A stretch of 64,000 bases of DNA from Pedobacter sp. BAL39 (lineage in GTDB: Bacteria > Bacteroidota > Bacteroidia > Sphingobacteriales > Sphingobacteriaceae): contig NZ_ABCM01000013.1 of the NCBI RefSeq assembly GCF_000170795.1, forward strand, positions 1-64,000. Direction: 5' to 3'. The notes beneath the pieces were generated by a model. That model searched no databases. It saw only the letters and a program-made list of their open reading frames with translations, and had not been told where the DNA came from. This document shows positions 51,738-59,544 of this stretch, piece after piece; within the stretch, counting starts at the first letter, position 1, and every line of letters starts with the position of its first letter. The position numbers and the translations under genes are program-made.

Positions 51738-53315
51738 ATGAAATTAAAAATCAATCATATACTGGCATTACTTCCTCTCCTGCTGACGATCAGCGGCTGT
51801 CAGAAGAGTTGGGTAGATACCAAACCAAATGGCAGTCCTACTACCGCCTACTTCTGGCAAAGCGATGAGGACCTGAATAAAGCGGCGGCGGCCATCTATC
51901 AGCCGATGAAAAATGAAGCGACCTGGGGAAGGGACCTATTCTGGGTACAGAATGCAAGCGATGACCTTATTGTCGGCCGTGTTAAGGCTGACGGTGAAAA
52001 TATCAAAAATTTCATCCCTACGGGACGCGAGGGATACCTGACAGGTGGCTGGAATGACCTCTACTTTATCATTAACAAGGCCAATCAGGTGATTGAAAAT
52101 GCACCTACCGCCACAAATGTCTCTGAAGACGTACGCAAGCGCGTGATGGGCGAGGCCTATTTCATGAGGGGCTTTGCACATTTCTGGCTGGCGTACATCT
52201 GGGGCCATAAAAATCAGGGCGTACCTTTCGACAAGCCGGAGAATCCAGAGTTTGAAACCCGTATGCCTCCTCAGCTGCCTTCGGTAACTGACAACTATGC
52301 GCAGGTGATCATCGACCTGGAGAAAGCTGCCGACATGCTGCCCCTTTTCGAAAGTTATGGGACTGCCGACCGTGGGCGCGCACACAAAGCCGCTGCATGG
52401 GGTTATATGGTAAAAGCCTATGCCTACTGGGCCCAGTATGACGAATCCAAATGGGCCTTGATTCCTGCGTTGTGCGACAAAATCGCAAATGAAGGTGGCC
52501 GGAAGCTGATTACAGGAAAAGCCACCAGTCAGCTGAACTACCGCTCTGTATTTACGACAGAAAACAATTGGAGCTCCGAATACATCTGGTCTGTTACTTC
52601 TGGTATTCAGGGTGGTTCAGAGTTCCCCGGTGTAATCCTGGAAAACAAAGGCTGGGGCATATACAATGGTTGGGGTTACTTCCAGCCAACGGAAGAGCTC
52701 TATGAAGAGTACGAAGCAAATGACCCAAGAAGAGAGGTGACCATCCTCAAATTTGGAGATAAGTTTACTTTCTTCGGCAATGAGCGTACCTACTTTTCCA
52801 CCAACAGCCTTTCAGGATTCCAGATCAACAAGTATATGGAGCCCTTTGAAAAAGGAACAGGTTCAGTAAACCCGAACGGCGATTATCCGACCACCACCCT
52901 GAACCTGCCATTGATGCGTTATGCAGAAATCCTGCTTTTCAAAGCTGAGGCTTTGATTAAACTAAACAGAAATGGCGATGCGGCTACTCCTCTTAACGAA
53001 GTACGTGCCCGTGTTGGCCTTACAGGAATTCCCTCGCCAACAATGACCGACCTGAAACACGAGCGTCGTGTGGAGCTTGCCTGTGAATGGACAGACAGGT
53101 TTGCCGACCTGAAAAGATGGGGCGACTACGCAAAGATCAATGCACCGCTGCATGGCCGTATCCATGCCACAACGACAAATCCTGCTTCACCATACACCAT
53201 TCAGCAGGTATGGCCCGCAAGAAATTTCGATCCAAACAGACATATGGCATGGCCAATTAGTCCGGATGAAATTGCCAAGAGCAACAATACCTACAAGCAA
53301 ACACCTGGATGGTAA
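51738..53315 (+). CDS. SusD/RagB-family nutrient-binding outer membrane lipoprotein
   Basis: 525-residue surface lipoprotein with lipobox ISGC at about residues 18-21. It has the classical SusD pattern: EAYFMRGFAHFWLAYIWGHK, PLMRYAEILLFKAEALIKLN and the C-terminal ERRVELACEWTDRFADLKRW with VWPARNFDPNRHMAWPISPD. It follows susC by 38 bases and precedes the phosphodiesterase-phosphatase gene by only 11 bases, so all three are surely co-transcribed. It should bind the oligomer imported by the SusC partner; the attached enzyme suggests that ligand contains phosphodiester groups. Confidence 0.93.
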   Translation: MKLKINHILALLPLLLTISGCQKSWVDTKPNGSPTTAYFWQSDEDLNKAAAAIYQPMKNEATWGRDLFWVQNASDDLIVGRVKADGENIKNFIPTGREGYLTGGWNDLYFIINKANQVIENAPTATNVSEDVRKRVMGEAYFMRGFAHFWLAYIWGHKNQGVPFDKPENPEFETRMPPQLPSVTDNYAQVIIDLEKAADMLPLFESYGTADRGRAHKAAAWGYMVKAYAYWAQYDESKWALIPALCDKIANEGGRKLITGKATSQLNYRSVFTTENNWSSEYIWSVTSGIQGGSEFPGVILENKGWGIYNGWGYFQPTEELYEEYEANDPRREVTILKFGDKFTFFGNERTYFSTNSLSGFQINKYMEPFEKGTGSVNPNGDYPTTTLNLPLMRYAEILLFKAEALIKLNRNGDAATPLNEVRARVGLTGIPSPTMTDLKHERRVELACEWTDRFADLKRWGDYAKINAPLHGRIHATTTNPASPYTIQQVWPARNFDPNRHMAWPISPDEIAKSNNTYKQTPGW

Positions 53316-53326
53316 AATCAATCTGA

Positions 53327-55171
53327 ATGAAATATATATTATTTGCATGCTTCGCACTCAGCCTGTCGGCAAATGCCCAACAGGCTGGGCGCACAGCAAA
53401 TTCTGGTCATAGTCATAACGACTATAACCAGAATTTTCCTTTTTTTACGGCTTATCATGCCGGCATGGGTTCTGTAGAAGCAGACATCTACCTGAAAAGT
53501 GGCAAATTGCTGGTGGCGCACAATGAAGAAGATACTGATCTCGAAAAGACACTGACGACCATGTACCTGGAACCCGCGGTAAAAGCTTTCCAAAGTCATA
53601 ACGGGCATATCTATGCGGATACCAGCAAAAAAATGCAACTGGTCATCGACATCAAGGCCGATTACAAGGCGGTAATTCCTGCGCTCATCGCAGCGCTAAG
53701 GCCCCATCTGGAAGTGTTCAATCCCGGGCTGAACAAAAATGCCATACGTATGGTAATCAGCGGGGACACTCCTCCTCCGGCAGATTTCAAAAACTATCCC
53801 GACTACATCTTTTTTGATGGCAGACCCTATCATCAGTATACGGCAGACCAGCTCAGTAGAATCGCCATGATCAGCGATGAGATCAGTAATTATTCGGTCT
53901 GGAATGGGAAAGGTACGCCCAGGCCACCAGATCTGGAAAAGATGAAGGCGGTAATCGCGAAAAGCCATTCCATGAACAAACCTTTTCGCTTCTGGGCTAC
54001 GAAAGACAATCCGAACAGCTGGAAGGAGCTGGAACATATGGGGGCCGATTGGATTGGAACAGACCATCCACAGCAGCTACAGGCCTATTACAACAAAAGA
54101 GATAAGGTCGAGTATGTCAACCCGAAACCTTACACCCCTTACCAGCCAACCTACAAAAATGATGGAGGGCCGGGAAAGGTCAAAAATGTAATCCTGCTGA
54201 TTGGTGACGGAATGGGCCTTGCCCAGATTCAGGCTGCCTCCAGCGCTAACGGAGGCCAGCTCAATATCCTGAAGATGCAGCACATCGGCTTATCGAAAAC
54301 CGAAGCCCTGAACTCCGACTTTACAGATTCCGCAGCTGGCGGAACCGCAATGGCCATCGGTAAAAAAACCAACAACAGGTATATTGGTGTAGACGGACAG
54401 GGAAAGGTCAGTGCGAGCATGCCGGATACGCTCACCGCATTCGGGATTAAAAGCGCCGTGATCAGCAGCGGCGACATTACCGATGCCACACCTGCCGCAT
54501 TTTATGCACACCAGATCGACAGGTCTTTATCTGATGCAATTGCAGCTGATTTCCAACGCAGCAATGTAGACATCCTGGTAGGCTCCAACCGTAAAAGCTT
54601 CACCGAAAACAAGGATGCTGAGCTCATGACAAAGCTCTCGAAAAAAGGATATCAGTATGTGAAAAGCCTGGAAGAATTTCAAGCCTCCAAATCAGGGAAA
54701 CAACTGGTATTGCTGGACGACAGTGTCACAAGACCAATACGTTCAGGTCGGGGGGAAATGCTAAAAACAGCATTCCTGAAAACTGTAGCCTTGTTGTCGC
54801 CCAACAAACAGGGATTTTTCATGATGGCTGAGGGTGCCCAGATTGATTATGGAGGACATGCAAACGACCTCCCTTATGTAGTATCAGAGTTGCATGATTT
54901 CGATAAAGTGGTTGCTGAAGCATTAAAGTTTGCGGACAGCGATGGAGAAACACTGGTGATCGTCACCGCGGATCACGAGACCGGCGGGTTGTCCTTACTG
55001 GATGCTGACTATAAAAAGAATATGGTGAGGGGAAATTTCAGCACCGATGACCATACCCATATCATGGTACCTGTCTTTGCTTATGGTCCCGGAGCAAAAG
55101 CATTCAGCGGTGTTTACCAAAACCATGAGCTCTACCATAAGGTCATTAAGGCAATGAGCCGAAAGAAATAA
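53327..55171 (+). CDS. Secreted fusion of a GDPD/PI-PLC-like phosphodiesterase and an alkaline phosphatase (paralogue)
   Basis: 614 residues with the same two-domain layout as the protein at 34517. The signal peptide ends near ANAQQ. The phosphodiesterase domain has His28/His30 in SGHSHNDYN, Glu51 and Asp53 in SVEADIYL, and His65 in LLVAHNEED. The alkaline phosphatase domain begins NVILLIGDGMGLAQIQ, has nucleophile Ser335 in FTDSAAGGTA, and metal ligands in EGAQIDYGGHAND, TADHETGGLSL and DHTHIMVPVF. All expected catalytic residues are present in both halves. It starts 11 bases after the susD stop. The two fusions differ clearly in sequence, so they are not a recent duplication. Confidence 0.91.
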   Translation: MKYILFACFALSLSANAQQAGRTANSGHSHNDYNQNFPFFTAYHAGMGSVEADIYLKSGKLLVAHNEEDTDLEKTLTTMYLEPAVKAFQSHNGHIYADTSKKMQLVIDIKADYKAVIPALIAALRPHLEVFNPGLNKNAIRMVISGDTPPPADFKNYPDYIFFDGRPYHQYTADQLSRIAMISDEISNYSVWNGKGTPRPPDLEKMKAVIAKSHSMNKPFRFWATKDNPNSWKELEHMGADWIGTDHPQQLQAYYNKRDKVEYVNPKPYTPYQPTYKNDGGPGKVKNVILLIGDGMGLAQIQAASSANGGQLNILKMQHIGLSKTEALNSDFTDSAAGGTAMAIGKKTNNRYIGVDGQGKVSASMPDTLTAFGIKSAVISSGDITDATPAAFYAHQIDRSLSDAIAADFQRSNVDILVGSNRKSFTENKDAELMTKLSKKGYQYVKSLEEFQASKSGKQLVLLDDSVTRPIRSGRGEMLKTAFLKTVALLSPNKQGFFMMAEGAQIDYGGHANDLPYVVSELHDFDKVVAEALKFADSDGETLVIVTADHETGGLSLLDADYKKNMVRGNFSTDDHTHIMVPVFAYGPGAKAFSGVYQNHELYHKVIKAMSRKK

Positions 55172-55179
55172 ATTTAATC

Positions 55180-55223
55180 TCATTGGTTTTCAGGCTGGCA
55201 ATACCCGGCCTGAAAGCCAATGA
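55180..55223. terminator. Hairpin between convergent phosphatase and GH92 genes, possible bidirectional terminator
   Basis: Arms of 16 bases (55180-55195 and 55208-55223) pair with a single G-T wobble around a 12-nt loop. It lies 9 bases after the phosphatase stop and 13 bases beyond the GH92 stop on the other strand. T-runs on either side are weak, so efficiency is uncertain, but position and stem strength fit a shared terminator. Confidence 0.65.
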
Positions 55224-55235
55224 AAATTAAACCGG

Positions 55236-57530
55236 TTATTTAATTTTTAATTCATCTGAGAACGAATACGGCAGATCCGATTCCTGAATACCTCTGTTTT
55301 TATTGGGTGTTGCAGACATCTCAAAACTAATATTCGCACCTTTCTGGAAGTCTCCATGTGTCAGATAGTTCTTCGTATAGTCCTTACCATTCAACTGCAT
55401 CGACTGCACATAACGGTTCGACAGACTATTGTTATTGGAACTGATGGTGACCTGTTTACCGTTTTCCATAGATAACTTGACAGATCTGAACAAAGGTGAT
55501 CCCAGCACATACTGATCCGTTCCCGGGCATACGGTATAAAATCCAAGAGCCGAAAGCACATACCATGCAGAAGTCTGTCCATTGTCTTCATCCCCGCAAT
55601 AACCATCCGGAGCTGCTGTGTACAGTTTTTCCATGATGTCCCTTGCTCTATATTGTGCCTTCCATGGCTCGCCACCATAGTTGTACATATAAACCATGTG
55701 CTGAATCGGCTGATTCCCATGTGCATACTGCCCCATGTTCATCACCTGCATTTCACGCATCTCATGGATCATCGAGCGGCTTTCCATGCCCGAAGAACCA
55801 GGAACTGCAAACACAGAATCCAGCATGGCATTAAATTCACGCTTACCGCCCATCAGCGCAATCAGCCCTTTAGGATCGTGAAATACAGACCAGCTGTAGT
55901 GCCAGCTATTGCCCTCGGTGAAGTCCCTGCTCCAGTCTACCGGATTAAATCCAGTTCTGAACTTGCCATCCTCAGATTTGCCACTCATTAATTTAAACTC
56001 CGGATGGTAGAGGTTTTTATAGTTCATTGCTCTTTTCGCGAAAATCTCAATCTCTTTTTTAGGCTTGTTCAGCGCCTTTCCCAACTGATAAATCGTCCAG
56101 TCGTCATAAGCATATTCCAGTGTTCTGGCTACATTTTGGGTGATCTTGATGTCATTAGGGATGTAACCCAGTTTGTTATACTGCTCATAACCTACACGAC
56201 CTGAAGCAGGCACTTTCGGGTGCACATTATTGGCTCCATGTTTCAGTGCTTCCCATAAGGTTTCCACATCATAGCCCCGGAGTCCTTTCAAATAGGCGTC
56301 AGCAACTACAGATGCGGAGTTGTTACCTACCATGATGTTCCTGTGCCCCGGACTGGCCCATTCCGGCAGAAACCCACTTTCTTTATAAGCGTTGGCCAAT
56401 CCTTCCTGCATTTTTACGCTCATAGAAGGATACATCAGGTTCAGGAATGGAAACAGGCTCCTGAAGGTATCCCAAAATCCGGTGTCAGTAAACATGTAAC
56501 CGGGCAGCACTTCACCATTGTATGGGCTGTAATGTACCGGCTTGCCTGCGGCATCAATCTCATAAAAGCTACGCGGGAACAACACGGAACGGTACAAGCA
56601 AGAGTAAAATGTACGCAGGTGGTCAATGTCATCATCCTCCACAGCAATCCTGCCCAATGTTTCATTCCAGCTGTCGGCACCCTTTGCCACCAGCTGATCG
56701 AAAGTATCGCTACCCAGTTCTTTCAGGTTGAGCTCTGCCTGCTGAGCGCTGATGAAGGAGGAGGCAATACGGGCATGCACCTGTTCTCCTTTTTTTGTCG
56801 CAAACCCGATGATGGCACCTGTATGGTCTTCTTTTTTCTCCAATGCACTGGCATCAATATTTTGCCCCCCTACAGCAGCCTTATAGCTGAAGGCTTTGTC
56901 GAAAACCACAACGAAATAGTTTTTAAAGTTTTCGGGTACGCCGCCACTATTCCTGGTACTGTAGCCGATGATCTTATTTTCGCCGGGAATAATTTTGATG
57001 TAGGAGCCTTTATCAAAGGCATCTACAACGACAAAAGAAGAGTCACTCTTCGGGAAGGTAAAACGGAACATCGCCGCGCGCTCTGTAGGGGTAACCTCCG
57101 TCACAATGTCGTGATCAGCCAGGTAAACCCTATAATAATGAGGTTTTGCAACCTCCGCTTTATGAGAAAACCAGCTCGCACGTTTGTCCTCGTTGAATAC
57201 GGACTTACCTGTAACCGGCATAATGGAAAACTGCCCGTAATCATTCATCCATGGGCTAGGCTGATGGGTCTGCTTAAATCCGCGGATCTTATCCGCAGCA
57301 TAGGTGTACATCCATCCGTCACCCATCTTACCTGTTTGCGGAGACCAAAAATTCATCCCCCATGGACGAGCGATGGCCGGGTAAGTGTTACCCGTAGACA
57401 ATTCATACTTGGAAGAGGTACCTACAAGCGTACTCACATAGTCGACCGGCGATGTCTTTTGAGCAAAGACCGTCGTGATCGAACCCATGGAAAAGGCAAT
57501 GATGCCCAGGAAACGGCTGGAAAAATTCAT
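55236..57530 (-). CDS. GH92-family glycosidase with Gln at the usual general-acid position, secreted
   Basis: 764 residues with a signal peptide ending near VFAQK. Canonical GH92 features: VSTLVGTSSKYELSTGNTYP, GFKQTHQPSPWMNDYGQF, WDTFRSLFPFLNLMYPSM, EGNSWHYSWSVFHDPKGLIA and the base segment GDEDNGQTSAWYVLSALGF. The segment that in most GH92 enzymes reads GNEP, with Glu as catalytic acid, reads HGNQPIQHMVY here, with Gln607 (codon 55710-55712). As I recall from the family literature, this change goes with hydrolysis of mannose-1-phosphate diesters, which need no acid. It converges on the GDPD-phosphatase gene with only 64 bases between, so a phosphomannan-type substrate is attractive. An unaltered role as a mannosidase cannot be excluded. 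Confidence 0.9.
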   Translation of the reverse strand: MNFSSRFLGIIAFSMGSITTVFAQKTSPVDYVSTLVGTSSKYELSTGNTYPAIARPWGMNFWSPQTGKMGDGWMYTYAADKIRGFKQTHQPSPWMNDYGQFSIMPVTGKSVFNEDKRASWFSHKAEVAKPHYYRVYLADHDIVTEVTPTERAAMFRFTFPKSDSSFVVVDAFDKGSYIKIIPGENKIIGYSTRNSGGVPENFKNYFVVVFDKAFSYKAAVGGQNIDASALEKKEDHTGAIIGFATKKGEQVHARIASSFISAQQAELNLKELGSDTFDQLVAKGADSWNETLGRIAVEDDDIDHLRTFYSCLYRSVLFPRSFYEIDAAGKPVHYSPYNGEVLPGYMFTDTGFWDTFRSLFPFLNLMYPSMSVKMQEGLANAYKESGFLPEWASPGHRNIMVGNNSASVVADAYLKGLRGYDVETLWEALKHGANNVHPKVPASGRVGYEQYNKLGYIPNDIKITQNVARTLEYAYDDWTIYQLGKALNKPKKEIEIFAKRAMNYKNLYHPEFKLMSGKSEDGKFRTGFNPVDWSRDFTEGNSWHYSWSVFHDPKGLIALMGGKREFNAMLDSVFAVPGSSGMESRSMIHEMREMQVMNMGQYAHGNQPIQHMVYMYNYGGEPWKAQYRARDIMEKLYTAAPDGYCGDEDNGQTSAWYVLSALGFYTVCPGTDQYVLGSPLFRSVKLSMENGKQVTISSNNNSLSNRYVQSMQLNGKDYTKNYLTHGDFQKGANISFEMSATPNKNRGIQESDLPYSFSDELKIK

Positions 57531-57647
57531 AGTTTATCAGTTAATAAAAAGCTTTATGCCGGGATTCCTTTGAATGCACGGCTTACAAAAGCTAAATTAA
57601 CATTTCTTTTAATTTTCAGAGGAACTGTAACAGCATCGTTCCACCTG

Positions 57648-58301
57648 CTAATTCGATTTTTTATTCTTCAGGGAGTGCAGGTAGTCGCTGAAGCCAGCTT
57701 CCGGTTTATTCTCCTTCAGATACTCCCTGGCGAGAAGTCCGATCATTTCCGGTGTACTCTGATTGCGGTACATGCTTTCCAACAGCACTTCTTTCATTTG
57801 TTCATGACGCCCGAACTTATCCAGCAACAGCGCATACACACTATTCACAGCTGCATAATTGAAATCAAGGTATTTTTCAGCGCGAACAGTATATTTAAAT
57901 GCTTCCTCATCTTTAAACAGCTGATCCAGTAGCTGGATATGGGTCACCAAAACCTCATGGTAAAAACTATAATTAAACTTAGCCGCCCATTGCTCCGCAG
58001 AAATATCCGCATATTCCAGAGGTCGGTTGACACCAAACTCCTCCAGTCGTTTTACGATCTGACTGGCGTGTGGATACAATTCCGCAGGTTTCACCTGCTT
58101 ACTTTCGAAGGGACGCTGAACGAATTTCTGGTACAATGGAACCAGCTCATCATAAGACCGTGTATTGATGTAATTGCGGATTGCAGCAGCATCATTTTTT
58201 TTGTGATATCCCATAGGAAAGTTGGGCGGTTGCTGGGCATAACCCGAAAACACAAAAAAACCCAGCGACAGGAAAGCAATGCAAACACTAAGTATTTTCA
58301 T
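57648..58301 (-). CDS. Secreted helical protein of unknown function
   Basis: 217 residues. A clear signal peptide (FLSLGFFVFSGYAQQ) is followed by an almost wholly helical protein with tetratricopeptide-like spacing (DELVPLYQKFVQRPFE, LLDQLFKDEEAFKYTVRAEK, YLDFNYAAVNSVYALLLDKF, LLAREYLKENKPEAGF). I do not recognise the family. It is on the same strand as the GH92 gene and upstream of it by 117 bases (57531-57647, no clear promoter or terminator), so it could be co-expressed, but nothing else ties them together. Confidence 0.7.
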   Translation of the reverse strand: MKILSVCIAFLSLGFFVFSGYAQQPPNFPMGYHKKNDAAAIRNYINTRSYDELVPLYQKFVQRPFESKQVKPAELYPHASQIVKRLEEFGVNRPLEYADISAEQWAAKFNYSFYHEVLVTHIQLLDQLFKDEEAFKYTVRAEKYLDFNYAAVNSVYALLLDKFGRHEQMKEVLLESMYRNQSTPEMIGLLAREYLKENKPEAGFSDYLHSLKNKKSN

Positions 58302-58393
58302 TTGAATGCGATTAACCGAAGGATAAATTTACCAATCGCAAATGCATTTTGCTAGTTAAATAATGTTAAACTAACCTTTGTGCGACCATCAGC

Positions 58394-58786
58394 TCATACG
58401 ATCACTTTACTGGCATCACCATTCTTATACTGCAACTTGCTAAGAAACAATTCAGCCATGATCTCCGACCTATTGATGGCCTCGACACTCTTCTCCCCCT
58501 CAAAGTTGGCCTCTATCGTTTCCCTGAACAGGAATAACCAACGCTCGAAATGCCCTTTCTCAATCTTCAAAGGTGCATGTCTGGCAAAGGGATTGCCTTT
58601 AAATCCCGCAACTCCAAATAGCACAGCATTCCAGAAAGCATACATCTTCTCCAGGTGAGGCAACCAATCGCTAATCACGGCGCCGAATACCGGGGCGAGA
58701 AGATCATCCTGCTGGATCTTTCCGTAGAAATCGTTTACGAAAAATTTAATGTCCGCAACATTAACAATGTCATGCTTCGTTTTCAT
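58394..58786 (-). CDS. Group III truncated haemoglobin
   Basis: 130-residue haem protein of the truncated globin fold, group III: VNDFYGKIQQDDLLAPVF, MYAFWNAVLFGVAGFKGNPF and the proximal His70 in FARHAPLKIEKGHFERWLFL. Group III globins are linked to nitric oxide or low-oxygen stress and peroxide chemistry; the exact role here is unknown. A promoter (58868-58901) precedes it with a leader of about 75 bases. The surrounding genes (catalase and others to the right) suggest a stress context. Confidence 0.93.
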   Translation of the reverse strand: MKTKHDIVNVADIKFFVNDFYGKIQQDDLLAPVFGAVISDWLPHLEKMYAFWNAVLFGVAGFKGNPFARHAPLKIEKGHFERWLFLFRETIEANFEGEKSVEAINRSEIMAELFLSKLQYKNGDASKVIV

Positions 58787-58867
58787 GTAACTTGTGTTCT
58801 GGGCAATGAATTTATATTTCCCAGGAAAAGGTTATTATCATTGAACTGATCATTCCTGATTAGGTCA

Positions 58868-58901
58868 CAAAGTTAGCAGCCTTAAGGTATTTTCAGTCAA
58901 A
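58868..58901 (-). promoter_or_regulatory. Bacteroidota-type promoter of the truncated haemoglobin gene
   Basis: On the minus strand TTTG (58901-58898), 22 bases, then TAACTTTG (58875-58868) fit TTG-N17-23-TAnnTTTG. The predicted leader to the ATG at 58786 is about 75 bases and contains a weak CTGGG/CCCAG hairpin. Confidence 0.65.
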
Positions 58902-58924
58902 CAATAAAATCAGATCCCGCTTTT

Positions 58925-59269
58925 CTATGTGTGTTTTGGAAAGATCATCCTAAATACACCAAGTTTGTTATCGATTTCGAAATCAATAGAAATGCAATTA
59001 TCTTTTTCACTGCCACGCGAGCCCCTTCGGCCTCCATGTCTGAAAAGCAACGTCCCGGTAGCACTATATGGATGATAGCTAAAATCAAGGATCTCCAGGT
59101 CTGATGCCGCGGTGACACCTTGCTTCTGATATGGGCGCAGCATATTTTGCAGAAGTTTTACATGCTGCTTATTCTGAAGCACAAAATCCAGAAAGTCCAC
59201 AAACAGCCTGTCATCAGACAAATTTTTTGTCTGCTCCGGAACACGAATTTTTAACTCTGAATTGTTCAT
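58925..59269 (-). CDS. Small protein of unknown function
   Basis: 114 residues, no signal peptide or membrane helix. It has a helical start (SDDRLFVDFLDFVLQNKQHV, KLLQNMLRPYQ) and a beta-rich end with a basic stretch RHGGRRGSRGSE and a hydrophobic finish (LGVFRMIFPKHT). I do not recognise the family. It lies upstream of the truncated haemoglobin gene on the same strand, but a promoter for the globin lies between them, starting within its 3' flank. Confidence 0.55.
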   Translation of the reverse strand: MNNSELKIRVPEQTKNLSDDRLFVDFLDFVLQNKQHVKLLQNMLRPYQKQGVTAASDLEILDFSYHPYSATGTLLFRHGGRRGSRGSEKDNCISIDFEIDNKLGVFRMIFPKHT

Positions 59270-59325
59270 AATGTAATGATCTCCTATCCTTATCGCCTAT
59301 CCTCATCCATCAATGATGGTATATT

Positions 59326-59353
59326 AAAACCGATTCAAATCCCAATTGGTTTT
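59326..59353. other. Interrupted palindrome upstream of the catalase gene
   Basis: AAAACCGATT (59326-59335) and AATTGGTTTT (59344-59353) pair at 9 of 10 positions with 8 bases between. It is in the 275-base gap between the divergent small unknown gene and the catalase gene. It has operator-like size, but no promoter box was found near it, and it is about 190 bases from the catalase start. Confidence 0.3.
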
Positions 59354-59544
59354 AGATTTCCCAAAAATCCGGCAAAATCAACATTCCTGGTGTCTGAACA
59401 TAGCTCATGAGCCTCGTTTACACTGTTTATGTTAAGATGAGAAAAGTGAAACAAAGACAAAACCTGAATGTTTAAAAGACATCTGAAAGCTACTGCTCCA
59501 CCTCTATATCATACATGGCCTAAAAATAAACACACCTACATCAA

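Noticed and set aside
56343..57932. A 529-codon open frame on the plus strand
   Set aside because: It is antisense to the GH92 gene and the following gene, shows no domain pattern or signal peptide, and its composition follows from codon bias of the real genes.
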